In this document: positions 1-5,898 of the stretch, piece by piece
Position numbering within the stretch: the first letter of the stretch is position 1
Layout: each line of letters begins with the position of its first letter
Assembly: GCA_025362535.1 (NCBI GenBank)
Contig: JANYGE010000277.1
Location: 1-7,498 of the forward strand
DNA length: 7,498 nucleotides
Source: Hyphomicrobiales bacterium
GTDB taxonomy: Bacteria > Pseudomonadota > Alphaproteobacteria > Rhizobiales > Aestuariivirgaceae
Reading direction: 5' to 3'
Made by a program: the position numbers and the translations under genes
Notes under the pieces: model-generated
The model's database searches: none
What the model was told of the DNA's origin: nothing
The model's input: the letters and a program-made list of their open reading frames with translations, nothing else

Positions 1-60
1 TGTCCAGTTCTTGTGACCCGAGAGGGAATTCTTGAGAAGTGAAAAGACAGAATATTTCAT
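1..60 (-). CDS. mgdA: N-methylglutamate dehydrogenase SoxB-like subunit, N-terminal 20 codons only (partial)
   Basis: Only the first 20 codons are inside the window; the gene continues past the left edge. The minus-strand ATG at 60-58 overlaps the gmaS stop as TGATG, which implies translational coupling. The visible peptide begins MKYSVFSLLKNSLSGHKNW, which I recognise from memory as the N-terminal signature of sarcosine oxidase beta subunits (SoxB type, typically R/K-Y-S-x-F-S-L...LSGH..W just before the FAD-binding Rossmann fold). In NMG-pathway clusters the homologous FAD subunit belongs to N-methylglutamate dehydrogenase (MgdABCD), which oxidises N-methylglutamate to glutamate and a C1 unit. 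The mgsABC-gmaS context favours mgdA over a true sarcosine oxidase gene. The FAD motif and catalytic residues are not visible, so the call rests on the short signature plus context. Confidence 0.72.
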   Translation of the reverse strand, partial: MKYSVFSLLKNSLSGHKNWT

Positions 61-1367
61 CAGCAGTCCAGAGTGGTGTCACGTTCCCATTGGGTGAGGT
101 GGCGGCAATATTGGTTCCATTCATTGTGTTTGAGTTTCAAATAGCCAGATGAAAGCTCATCGCCCAATGCGGCACAGAGCAGCTTGTTCTTTTCAAGGTT
201 GCGCAAAGCATCAAGCAGATTGAGCGGAAGCTTCTTCAAATCTTTTACCGTGTGGCTCTGGGTATACATATCAATATCAAGACGTTTGCCGGGATTAGTT
301 TTGCGCTCAATGCCGTCCATACCAGCAGCTAGGATTGCAGCAAGCATGAGATAGGGATTGGCGGATGGATCAGGCAAACGGAATTCACAACGGCCAGCAT
401 CAGGAATGCGCACCATATGCGTGCGGTTATTGCCGCCGAAGCTGACAGTATTTGGCGACCAAGTTGCGCCAGAAATCGTGCGTGGCGCATTGATGCGCTT
501 ATATGAATTCACCGTAGGGTTGGTGATGGCCACCAAGGCCTCAGCATGTTCGATCAAACCGCCAATGAAATTATAGGCCAGTGGAGAAAGGCCCATTTCA
601 TCGGCTGCACTTTCGAACAAATTCTTTTTGCCAGCCTTATCCCACACTGAAAGGTGGGCGTGGCATCCATTGCCAGACAAATTGATAAAAGGCTTGGGCA
701 TGAAAGTGGCGCGCATTCCATGCTTCTCAGCAATGGCTTTTACCATGAATTTGAAAAAGGCCAGCTGATCGGCGGTGGTCAACGCATCGCTGAAGTTCCA
801 ATTGATTTCAAATTGACCATTGGCGTCTTCATGGTCGTTTTGATAGGGGCCCCAGCCAAGCTTGGTCATGATGTCACAAATTTCGGTGATAACACCGAGG
901 CGGCGCATAATGGCGGATTGATCGTAGCACGGCTTTTCTTGATGATCTTTATCATCAGAAGGGGCCGAGCCATCGGCATTGATCAAATGGAATTCGGGCT
1001 CACAGCCTGCCATCAACTTCATGTTTTGTTTAGCAGCACGTTCCATCCCGCGTTTCAAAGCCAAGCGTGGCGCTTGCTCCAAGGGCTTGCCGCTCATGTG
1101 CGGGTCGCCTGCCATCCAAGCTATTTCGGGCTTCCATGGCAATTGGATTAACGTGCTTGTATCTGGGTAAACCAGAACATCAGGGTGGGCCGGGGTTTGA
1201 TCAAGCCAAGTGGCGAAGCCAGCAAAGCCTGCGCCGGCTTTTTGCATTTTGTTGCCCGCCTCAGCGGGCACAAGCTTGGCGCGTTGAGTGCCGAATAAAT
1301 CTGTGTAGTTAAACAGAAAATATTTTACTTTGTTCTTCTTGGCATATTGAACCAAATCCATCGACAT
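60..1367 (-). CDS. gmaS: gamma-glutamylmethylamide synthetase (glutamine synthetase type III/GlnT family)
   Basis: This is a 435-residue glutamine-synthetase-fold enzyme. GmaS ligates methylamine to glutamate with ATP, giving gamma-glutamylmethylamide in the cytoplasm. Visible motifs are the metal-binding E-x-E in GCEPEFHL (121-128), NDHEDANGQFEIN (177-189), the H-x-H strand NGCHAHLSVWD (233-243), the glutamate/phosphate-binding segment RINAPRTISGATWSPN (291-306), and RCEFRLPDPSANPYL (326-340). The length fits the family. I chose the ATG at 1367 because GAGGAG lies 9 nt upstream; the in-frame start at 1424 would overlap mgsC and add 19 unsupported residues. It follows mgsC by 29 nt and overlaps the next gene by one base. 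Sequence alone does not cleanly separate GmaS from GlnT-type glutamine synthetase III; the mgsABC and SoxB-like neighbours decide for GmaS. A Tyr (368) lies near the place of the GSI adenylylation Tyr, but the surrounding GSI motif is absent, so I do not infer adenylylation. Confidence 0.9.
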   Translation of the reverse strand: MSMDLVQYAKKNKVKYFLFNYTDLFGTQRAKLVPAEAGNKMQKAGAGFAGFATWLDQTPAHPDVLVYPDTSTLIQLPWKPEIAWMAGDPHMSGKPLEQAPRLALKRGMERAAKQNMKLMAGCEPEFHLINADGSAPSDDKDHQEKPCYDQSAIMRRLGVITEICDIMTKLGWGPYQNDHEDANGQFEINWNFSDALTTADQLAFFKFMVKAIAEKHGMRATFMPKPFINLSGNGCHAHLSVWDKAGKKNLFESAADEMGLSPLAYNFIGGLIEHAEALVAITNPTVNSYKRINAPRTISGATWSPNTVSFGGNNRTHMVRIPDAGRCEFRLPDPSANPYLMLAAILAAGMDGIERKTNPGKRLDIDMYTQSHTVKDLKKLPLNLLDALRNLEKNKLLCAALGDELSSGYLKLKHNEWNQYCRHLTQWERDTTLDC

Positions 1368-1376
1368 GTGTTTCGT

Positions 1377-1382
1377 CTCCTC
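1377..1382 (-). promoter_or_regulatory. ribosome binding site of gmaS
   Basis: The minus strand reads GAGGAG here, 9 nt before the ATG at 1367 and inside the short mgsC-gmaS gap. It is the strongest Shine-Dalgarno match near any candidate start and sets the gmaS start downstream of the longer open frame. Confidence 0.75.
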
Positions 1383-1396
1383 GATTTTTTTTATTT

Positions 1397-2722
1397 TTAG
1401 AATCTGACTTTCCCCGGAATCCAATCGGTGCCAGCCAGCGGCACTTGCGCCATGGCGGCGGCTTCGATGGTTAGAGCACAGAGATCTTCAGGTTCCAAAT
1501 TATGCACGTGGCTTTTGCCATTGGCGCGCGCGATGGTTTGCGCTTCCAGTGTGAGCACTTTCAGGAAATTATAAAGTCTGCGGCCTGCTTTCACCGGATC
1601 AAGACGCGCTGCCAAAATCGGGTCTTGCGTGGTGATGCCTGCGGGGTCGCGGCCTTCATGCCAATCATCATAAGCGCCTGCTGTTGTGCCAAGTGCATTA
1701 TATTCAGCTTCATAATGGGGGTCATTGTCGCCCAAAGCCACAAGTGCTGCGGTGCCGATGGAAACAGCATCAGCACCCAGTGCCAAAGCCTTGGCCACAT
1801 CGGCGCCATTGCGAATGCCGCCCGAGACAATGAGCTGCACTTTGCGGTGCATGTTAAGTTCCTGCAGGGCGCGAACCGCTGGGCGAATACAGGCCAATGT
1901 TGGCTGGCCCACATGTTCGATGAACACTTCTTGGGTTGCCGCTGTGCCGCCTTGCATGCCATCCACCACCACAACATCGGCTCCGGCTTTCACTGCAAGG
2001 GCCACATCATAATAAGGCCGTGCGCCACCGATTTTCACATAGATGGGCTTTTCCCAATTGGTGATTTCGCGAAGCTCTGCGATTTTAATTTCAAGATCAT
2101 CAGGCCCCGTCCAATCCGGGTGGCGGCAAGCTGAGCGTTGGTCAATGCCTTTGGGCAAACAGCGCATGGCGGCCACACGATCTGATATCTTCTGGCCGAG
2201 CAACATGCCGCCGCCGCCGGGCTTCGCACCTTGGCCGATCACCACTTCAATAGCATCAGCTTTGCGCAGATCATCGGGGTTCATTCCGTAACGTGAGGGC
2301 AAATATTGATAGACCAGATGTTTGGATTGGCCGCGCTCTTCTGGCGTCATGCCTCCATCGCCGGTGGTTGTTGATGTGCCCGCAGCGGATGCGCCCCGGC
2401 CCAAAGCCTCTTTGGCATTGGCTGACAATGAGCCGAAGCTCATGCCCGCAATGGTGATGGGAATTTTTAGTTCAATCGGCTTCTTGGCAAAGCGTGTTCC
2501 CAAAACCACATCGGTGCCGCATTTTTCACGGTAGCCTTCGAGCGGATAGCGCGAGATTGATGCGCCCAAGAACAAGAGATCATCAAAATGCGGCAGCTTG
2601 CGCTTGGCGCCAGCGCCACGAATATCATAAATGCCCGTTGAGGCGGCGCGGCGAATTTCGGCCAGCGTTGCATCATCAAAGGTTGCCGATTTGCGCGGCG
2701 GGGTGCGAGGTGTGCTTTCCAT
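1397..2722 (-). CDS. mgsC: N-methylglutamate synthase subunit C, FMN-binding glutamate synthase domain protein (GlxD-like)
   Basis: This 441-residue protein corresponds to the FMN-binding TIM-barrel domain of glutamate synthase and is the catalytic synthase part of N-methylglutamate synthase, which makes N-methylglutamate from gamma-glutamylmethylamide. Visible are the start of the barrel (PITIAGMSFGSLS, 88-100), the GDGGM loop (121-125), the glycine-rich GQGAKPGGGG (163-172), KIGG (230-233), DGMQGGTAA (254-262) and the phosphate-binding GGIRNGADVAKALALGAD (301-318). Where bacterial GltB has the C-x5-C-x4-C [3Fe-4S] ligands just after the VALG segment, this protein has a cysteine-free stretch (about 331-366), so no canonical cluster is expected. 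The ATG at 2722 has GAGG 5 nt upstream; an alternative start at 2785 would overlap mgsB by over 50 nt. The closest described homologue type is rhizobial GlxD. Its subunit role is inferred from family and operon. Confidence 0.9.
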   Translation of the reverse strand: MESTPRTPPRKSATFDDATLAEIRRAASTGIYDIRGAGAKRKLPHFDDLLFLGASISRYPLEGYREKCGTDVVLGTRFAKKPIELKIPITIAGMSFGSLSANAKEALGRGASAAGTSTTTGDGGMTPEERGQSKHLVYQYLPSRYGMNPDDLRKADAIEVVIGQGAKPGGGGMLLGQKISDRVAAMRCLPKGIDQRSACRHPDWTGPDDLEIKIAELREITNWEKPIYVKIGGARPYYDVALAVKAGADVVVVDGMQGGTAATQEVFIEHVGQPTLACIRPAVRALQELNMHRKVQLIVSGGIRNGADVAKALALGADAVSIGTAALVALGDNDPHYEAEYNALGTTAGAYDDWHEGRDPAGITTQDPILAARLDPVKAGRRLYNFLKVLTLEAQTIARANGKSHVHNLEPEDLCALTIEAAAMAQVPLAGTDWIPGKVRF

Positions 2723-2727
2723 CTTAT

Positions 2728-2731
2728 CCTC
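2728..2731 (-). promoter_or_regulatory. ribosome binding site of mgsC, overlapping the mgsB stop codon
   Basis: The minus strand reads TTGAGGATAAG before the ATG at 2722. The GAGG core shares bases with the mgsB TGA stop (2732-2730), so ribosomes ending mgsB are positioned to start mgsC. This decides the start over the longer open frame. Confidence 0.7.
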
Positions 2732-3413
2732 AATATGCGTCGGCGTGATCAACGCTGAAATTATAAAGTTTGCGGGCAGAGCCATAGCGCTTGAAGTCTG
2801 ATGGCTTTTCTTTGCGGCCAGCAGCTTTCAAAAGGCGCTCCAAATCAGCGATATGTTCGGCGCGCATTTCCTTTTCGATGCAATCAGCACCTAAGCTCGC
2901 CACTTTGCCCTTCACATAGAGCCTGGCTTCATAAATTGAATCGCCCAAGGCATCGCCCGCATCGCCGCAGACAACGAGATTGCCGCGCTGGCCCATAAAG
3001 GCCGACATATGGCCGACAGAACCGCCCACCACAATATCAATGCCCTTCATCGAAATGCCGCAGCGTGATGAGGCATCGCCATCAATCACCAGCAGTCCTC
3101 CATTGCCTGTGGCTCCTGCCGATTCAGAGGAATTGCCTTTCACCCAAACGATGCCAGACATCATGTTTTCAGCGGTGCCCACGCCCGCATGGCCGTGAAT
3201 AGTGATTTCAGAATGCTGGTTCATGCCACCGCAATAAAACCCAACATGGCCTTGGATTTCAACTTGCAACGGAGCCGAGAGGCCAACTGCGATATTGTGC
3301 TGGCCCTTGGGATTTTTCACCACCCAATGTTTTTCATTGGTGTTGGCTGGCAAGGTTTGCAGCGTGGAATTGATCCCGCGCACGCCAGTCTTGGTTTGAT
3401 CAAGCTCGTTCAT
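2730..3413 (-). CDS. mgsB: N-methylglutamate synthase subunit B, GXGXG-domain protein (GlxC-like)
   Basis: This 227-residue protein matches the C-terminal GXGXG beta-helix domain of the glutamate synthase large subunit, here encoded as a separate gene. The right-handed helix repeats show as glycine turns GHVG (55-58), GHAG (74-77), GDA (112-114), GGSVG (130-134) and GDAGDALG (150-157). The domain is structural in glutamate synthase, contacting the amidotransferase and synthase domains, and should do the same between MgsA and MgsC. A charged helical tail (about 178-210) follows the repeats. The ATG at 3413 overlaps the mgsA stop as ATGA, with GGGGA 5 nt upstream; a GTG at 3425 is an in-frame alternative only four codons longer. 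The nearest known relative type is GlxC of the rhizobial glx-glnT locus. Confidence 0.88.
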   Translation of the reverse strand: MNELDQTKTGVRGINSTLQTLPANTNEKHWVVKNPKGQHNIAVGLSAPLQVEIQGHVGFYCGGMNQHSEITIHGHAGVGTAENMMSGIVWVKGNSSESAGATGNGGLLVIDGDASSRCGISMKGIDIVVGGSVGHMSAFMGQRGNLVVCGDAGDALGDSIYEARLYVKGKVASLGADCIEKEMRAEHIADLERLLKAAGRKEKPSDFKRYGSARKLYNFSVDHADAY

Positions 3414-4309
3414 GCATGTCCCCACGTATAAATCTTTGACGGTTCTGGTTCCCAGATTTTTGCGTCATCAGCGCCGGGCAAATGCGCAATGGCGCGGTAT
3501 TCGGTGGCCATGGCAACCCAATCATCGGTCTCAGCCATCACCGCATGTTTGCAAGCGATCGGATCACGCACGACAGCAAAACCATCCGCAGTGCCAACGA
3601 GGAATGTGAAGAAACCATCCAGATCTTTGAGGCCGGATTCCAGTGCCTCTTTCAAGGTGGAACCGGTGCGCAATTTATGCGTCATATAAGCGGCAGCAAC
3701 TTCGGTATCATTCTCTGTTTGAAATTCCATACCTTCTTTGCGCAATGTTTCGCGCAGGCGGTTATGGTTGGAAAGCGAACCATTATGAACAAGACAGAGA
3801 TCAGCACCCGTTGCGAAAGGATGCGAGCCTGCAGTGGTCACCGCACTTTCCGTTGCCATGCGGGTGTGGCCGATGATGTGGGTGCCGGCGGCATTGTCCA
3901 AATCAAACTTGTCATAGACATTGGCAGGAAGGCCTGTCTCTTTGAAAATCTCAATCGTGTGACCGGAGCCCACGACCCGCACTTCGCGGTGATGTTCTTT
4001 GAGCCACTTTACAACTGCTGCTTCTTTGGCGGTGGTGACCAGAATGCAATGGTTACCAATTTTCTTGATGGTGCAATCGCATTTCAGCGCGCGCTCCAGG
4101 CCCACATCAATTTTCTTCCAATCATAATTGGCATCATTATGCGCCAGTGAAAATTTGGTTTCAGATTTCTTGGTGGGGTTACGGTAAATCGCAACGCCAG
4201 CCGAATCCGGCCCGCGATTGGTCATTTCAATCAGCATGGGCTTAAACATTTTACCGAGCTTGGATTTCAGCTTCGGGTTCTTGAGATAGAGTCCTACAAT
4301 GCCACACAT
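3410..4309 (-). CDS. mgsA: N-methylglutamate synthase subunit A, class II glutamine amidotransferase (GlxB-like)
   Basis: This 299-residue Ntn-type class II amidotransferase corresponds to the N-terminal domain of the glutamate synthase large subunit. The nucleophile is Cys2 of MCGIVGLY, exposed after removal of Met1. Other family motifs are NRGPDSAG (31-38), GHTRMAT (147-153), the oxyanion-hole HNG (175-177) and END (199-201). In this pathway the subunit is expected to act on the amide of gamma-glutamylmethylamide, releasing methylamine for MgsC, instead of ammonia from glutamine; that substrate shift is inferred from the operon and not readable in the sequence. It is the first enzyme gene after the regulator, behind a 97-nt gap with a palindrome. 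Its ribosome site is weak: AAGG about 10 nt from the ATG at 4309. Its stop overlaps the mgsB start by four bases. Confidence 0.9.
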   Translation of the reverse strand: MCGIVGLYLKNPKLKSKLGKMFKPMLIEMTNRGPDSAGVAIYRNPTKKSETKFSLAHNDANYDWKKIDVGLERALKCDCTIKKIGNHCILVTTAKEAAVVKWLKEHHREVRVVGSGHTIEIFKETGLPANVYDKFDLDNAAGTHIIGHTRMATESAVTTAGSHPFATGADLCLVHNGSLSNHNRLRETLRKEGMEFQTENDTEVAAAYMTHKLRTGSTLKEALESGLKDLDGFFTFLVGTADGFAVVRDPIACKHAVMAETDDWVAMATEYRAIAHLPGADDAKIWEPEPSKIYTWGHA

Positions 4310-4341
4310 AGCGCTCAGACCTTATAGAGTTATGTTGGGGA

Positions 4342-4358
4342 TGACCCTAACAGGGTCA
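4342..4358. promoter_or_regulatory. 17-bp perfect palindrome, candidate operator for the XRE-cupin regulator
   Basis: TGACCCT-AAC-AGGGTCA is a perfect 7-3-7 inverted repeat in the gap between the regulator and mgsA. On the minus strand no T-run follows it, so it does not look like an intrinsic terminator. A -35-like TTGACC (4359-4354) overlaps it on the minus strand, with a poor -10 candidate (AACATA, 4336-4331) 17 nt further on, which is where a repressor site would sit. No second full copy is visible in the divergent region 5043-5206. Binding by the neighbouring regulator is an inference from position and symmetry. Confidence 0.5.
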
Positions 4359-4406
4359 AACCCACATTTCAACTGTCAGGAATGTTTTTTTCACAGGGGG
4401 AATGCT

Positions 4407-5042
4407 TTATTCTTCCCGCCGATAGCTGATCACGCTTAAATATCTGGCCGGAAGCTTTTTCAGCTCTTCGGGGCCATGCGGGGCTTCGGCGTCGAAAAAC
4501 AGGGCATCTCCGGGGTGCATGTCATAGGTTTTATCGCCATGGCGATAAACCACATTGCCCTCAAGCATATAGAGAAACTCCATGCCAGGATGCTGAAAGG
4601 TAGGGAACACGTCACTTTCATGGATCAAGGTGATCAAATAGGGTTCAACCATAACCGGACCATGGGTGGAGTGGCCGAGCAATTGATATTGGTGGCCAGC
4701 GCGGGTTCCACGGCGCTCAATGGTGAGGCCCTGCCCCGATTTTACAAATGTGGCATCGCGAATTTCTTCGAAGCTTTTAAAAAAGGCAGTGAATGGCACC
4801 TGCAAGGCTTTGCTTAGGGCCTGCAGAGAGGCGAGCGATGGCGAGGTGGCACCATTTTCGATTTTCGACAACATGCCAGCAGACATGCTGGCAGCTTTGG
4901 CCAATTCCGAAATAGTGAGGCCGAGCTTTTCACGAAATCGCTTCACTTCGCGTCCGATTGCCTCCTCAAGGTAACGTGATTCGGCTGTTGCTTCCCGGTG
5001 CGGGTTTTGAAACTCTTCCGATTTCTTACCTGTTTTCAACAT
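4407..5042 (-). CDS. XRE-family transcriptional regulator with C-terminal cupin domain
   Basis: This 211-residue cytoplasmic regulator has an N-terminal lambda-repressor-type helix-turn-helix (about 29-84) containing the classic LTISELAKAASMSAGMLSKI and IENG.ATSPSL pattern, and a C-terminal double-stranded beta-helix cupin (about 130-208) with HPGMEFLYMLEG (151-162) and MHPGDALFFDAEAPHG (175-190). His151, Glu155 and His189 could form part of a metal or ligand site. The architecture is that of PuuR and related regulators of amine and amino-acid catabolism. Its place between the mgs operon and the divergent permease operon suggests that it controls both, sensing methylamine, gamma-glutamylmethylamide or N-methylglutamate; the ligand is inferred. 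The ATG at 5042 has AGGA 7 nt upstream. It lies 97 nt before mgsA on the same strand, so co-transcription is possible. Confidence 0.9.
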   Translation of the reverse strand: MLKTGKKSEEFQNPHREATAESRYLEEAIGREVKRFREKLGLTISELAKAASMSAGMLSKIENGATSPSLASLQALSKALQVPFTAFFKSFEEIRDATFVKSGQGLTIERRGTRAGHQYQLLGHSTHGPVMVEPYLITLIHESDVFPTFQHPGMEFLYMLEGNVVYRHGDKTYDMHPGDALFFDAEAPHGPEELKKLPARYLSVISYRREE

Positions 5043-5146
5043 GGTGCGTTCCTATTCTGCAGCTGCGAGATAGCGTGCTTGACAATTGGTTAATACGGAT
5101 GTTTCCTGCCAGATAATAAAGTTGCCCCGTAGCATAAAAATAAACA

Positions 5147-5162
5147 AGGGGTGGGCTTTGCA
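5147..5162 (+). promoter_or_regulatory. weak sigma-54-like -24/-12 element
   Basis: The stretch AGGGGTGGGCTTTGCA has GG (5148-5149), exactly ten bases, then GC (5160-5161), and a perfect TTGCA at the -12 box. The -24 box matches the TGGCACG consensus poorly (3 of 7). It is 46 nt upstream of the first permease-operon gene, a reasonable distance. A nitrogen-regulated sigma-54 promoter would make sense for amine uptake, but no NtrC-like site is obvious upstream. Confidence 0.25.
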
Positions 5163-5189
5163 GGTTGCGGGGAAACAGCTGCAAAAGCC
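5154..5189 (+). repeat. inverted repeat in the 5' leader of the permease operon
   Basis: GGCTTTGCAG (5154-5163) pairs with CTGCAAAAGCC (5179-5189), with one bulged A and a 15-nt loop. The 3' arm ends 5 nt before the GGAGG ribosome site. It may be an RNA hairpin affecting translation or mRNA stability, or a DNA binding site for a dimeric regulator. If transcription starts at the sigma-54-like element, the 5' arm would not be transcribed, so the two readings exclude each other. Confidence 0.4.
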
Positions 5190-5206
5190 TTCTGGGAGGA
5201 AATAAA

Positions 5207-5494
5207 ATGTCTGACCTCAATCAGCGGATTGAGGCCATGTACCGCTCTGATGTGCGCGGTGCTTGGCTTATGATTGGCGCTCTATGGATTGTTATTCTCT
5301 TCGTTCTGATCATGTCATGGCCCTACATTCCTGACAGTGGGGTACGCACTGTTGTGGTTCTGGCTGCGGCAGCCGTTCTCATTTTTAACACTGCTTCGAT
5401 TTCGGCCATGGTGAAAAACTATGCCGAGGACAAGGATTTTATCTATGGCCTCGACATTAAGCACTACGACGAATCCAAGAAAATGAAAGGTTGA
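5207..5494 (+). CDS. small two-helix membrane protein of unknown family, first gene of the permease operon
   Basis: I do not recognise this 95-residue protein. It has a short basic N-terminus (Arg7, Arg13, Arg17), a hydrophobic helix at about 19-38, a short turn with Pro39-region residues WPYIPDSG, a second helix at about 47-67, and a charged C-terminal tail (KNYAEDKDF to KKMKG, 70-95). The charge pattern predicts both ends in the cytoplasm. There is no signal peptide cleavage motif. The ATG at 5207 is set by GGGAGGA ending 6-7 nt upstream; an upstream in-frame TTG at 5165 has no such support. It is 11 nt ahead of the next gene, whose ribosome site overlaps its stop. Position suggests an accessory subunit or assembly factor for the permease encoded three genes on; this is inference. 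Confidence 0.85.
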   Translation: MSDLNQRIEAMYRSDVRGAWLMIGALWIVILFVLIMSWPYIPDSGVRTVVVLAAAAVLIFNTASISAMVKNYAEDKDFIYGLDIKHYDESKKMKG

Positions 5495-5505
5495 GGGAAA
5501 CAATC

Positions 5506-5886
5506 ATGGCAAAATATATTCCACCAGAACAATCAAAGGGGATGCAAATTGTTGATATTGCATTTGTCGTGGCGGCCATATTTTTGGCTCTCTGGCTGCC
5601 CCTGCAAGCAGGCTGGGCTGGCGTTTCCAGAGCCATCATAAAGATCGATAACCCCACATGGGAGTTGCTTGGGCAAACCCCGGTGCAAGTGGAGCAATGG
5701 AATAAGCTTGGCTTTGCTGATGCAGCTTCTGCGCATGATATTATTCAAAACAAGTTCGATTATTCCATTGATTGGATGCAGCTCGTCATCATGGCGGCGG
5801 TTCTTATCGGCTATTTCGCTTTTCTATTCGTGGCTTCCGACCGGGAATACCGCGATGTGATCAACGAAAAATTCAACGAAAAGTAA
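5506..5886 (+). CDS. small two-helix membrane protein with an extracytoplasmic loop, unknown family
   Basis: I do not recognise this 126-residue protein. Helix 1 is at about 15-36 (IVDIAFVVAAIFLALWLPL), followed by a loop of about 50 residues (37-89) containing several Trp, Gln and Asn residues, then helix 2 at about 90-110 (MQLVIMAAVLIGYFAFLFVA) and a charged tail DREYRDVINEKFNEK. Lys3 and Lys11 before helix 1 and the basic/acidic tail predict both termini inside, placing the loop in the periplasm. The ATG at 5506 has GAGGG (5493-5497) 8 nt upstream, overlapping the previous stop codon; this is preferred to the in-frame ATG at 5491. The loop could contact substrate or the permease, but nothing in the sequence proves it. 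Confidence 0.85.
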   Translation: MAKYIPPEQSKGMQIVDIAFVVAAIFLALWLPLQAGWAGVSRAIIKIDNPTWELLGQTPVQVEQWNKLGFADAASAHDIIQNKFDYSIDWMQLVIMAAVLIGYFAFLFVASDREYRDVINEKFNEK

Positions 5887-5898
5887 GGTAGAGAAACC

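Larger units (their letters stand above)
5043..5206. promoter_or_regulatory. divergent control region between the regulator and the permease operon
   Basis: This 164-nt non-coding stretch separates the two divergent transcripts and must hold both starts. A TTGACA hexamer (5079-5084) has no good -10 at 16-18 nt on the plus strand. A GATAAT hexamer (5112-5117) is a possible -10 but lacks a convincing -35. The regulator ribosome site is AGGA at 5053-5050 on the minus strand. The plus-strand leader is strong at its end, with GGAGG (5195-5199) 7 nt from the ATG at 5207. Exact promoters cannot be fixed from sequence alone. Confidence 0.6.

Noticed and set aside
1368..1424. Longer gmaS start at 1424 adding 19 residues.
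   Set aside because: It would overlap mgsC, has no good ribosome site, and the added residues look unlike the conserved family start; GAGGAG supports 1367.
1502..2134. Long plus-strand open frame (210 codons) opposite mgsC.
   Set aside because: It lies antisense to a clear conserved enzyme, has many Cys and His residues typical of a shadow frame, and has no start signal or family resemblance.
3482..4150. Long plus-strand open frame (222 codons) opposite mgsA.
   Set aside because: It is antisense to a conserved amidotransferase gene and its translation has no recognisable domain.
60..4309. Reading the leftward operon as a rhizobial glxBCD-glnT locus or as ammonia assimilation (glutamate synthase plus glutamine synthetase III).
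   Set aside because: The homology alone allows it, but the SoxB-like start immediately after the synthetase and the XRE-cupin regulator in place of an AraC-type GlxA fit the N-methylglutamate pathway better.
4342..4358. The palindrome as an intrinsic terminator of the regulator gene.
   Set aside because: On the minus strand the hairpin is followed by TCCCCAACAT, not a T-run.
5079..5084. TTGACA as the -35 box of a sigma-70 promoter for the permease operon.
   Set aside because: No acceptable -10 hexamer at 16-18 nt; the nearby GATAAT is 27 nt away.
5059..5182. Repeated CAGCTGC at 5060-5066 and 5176-5182 as a pair of operator half-sites.
   Set aside because: Seven bases is too short in this composition, and the second copy is part of the leader inverted repeat.
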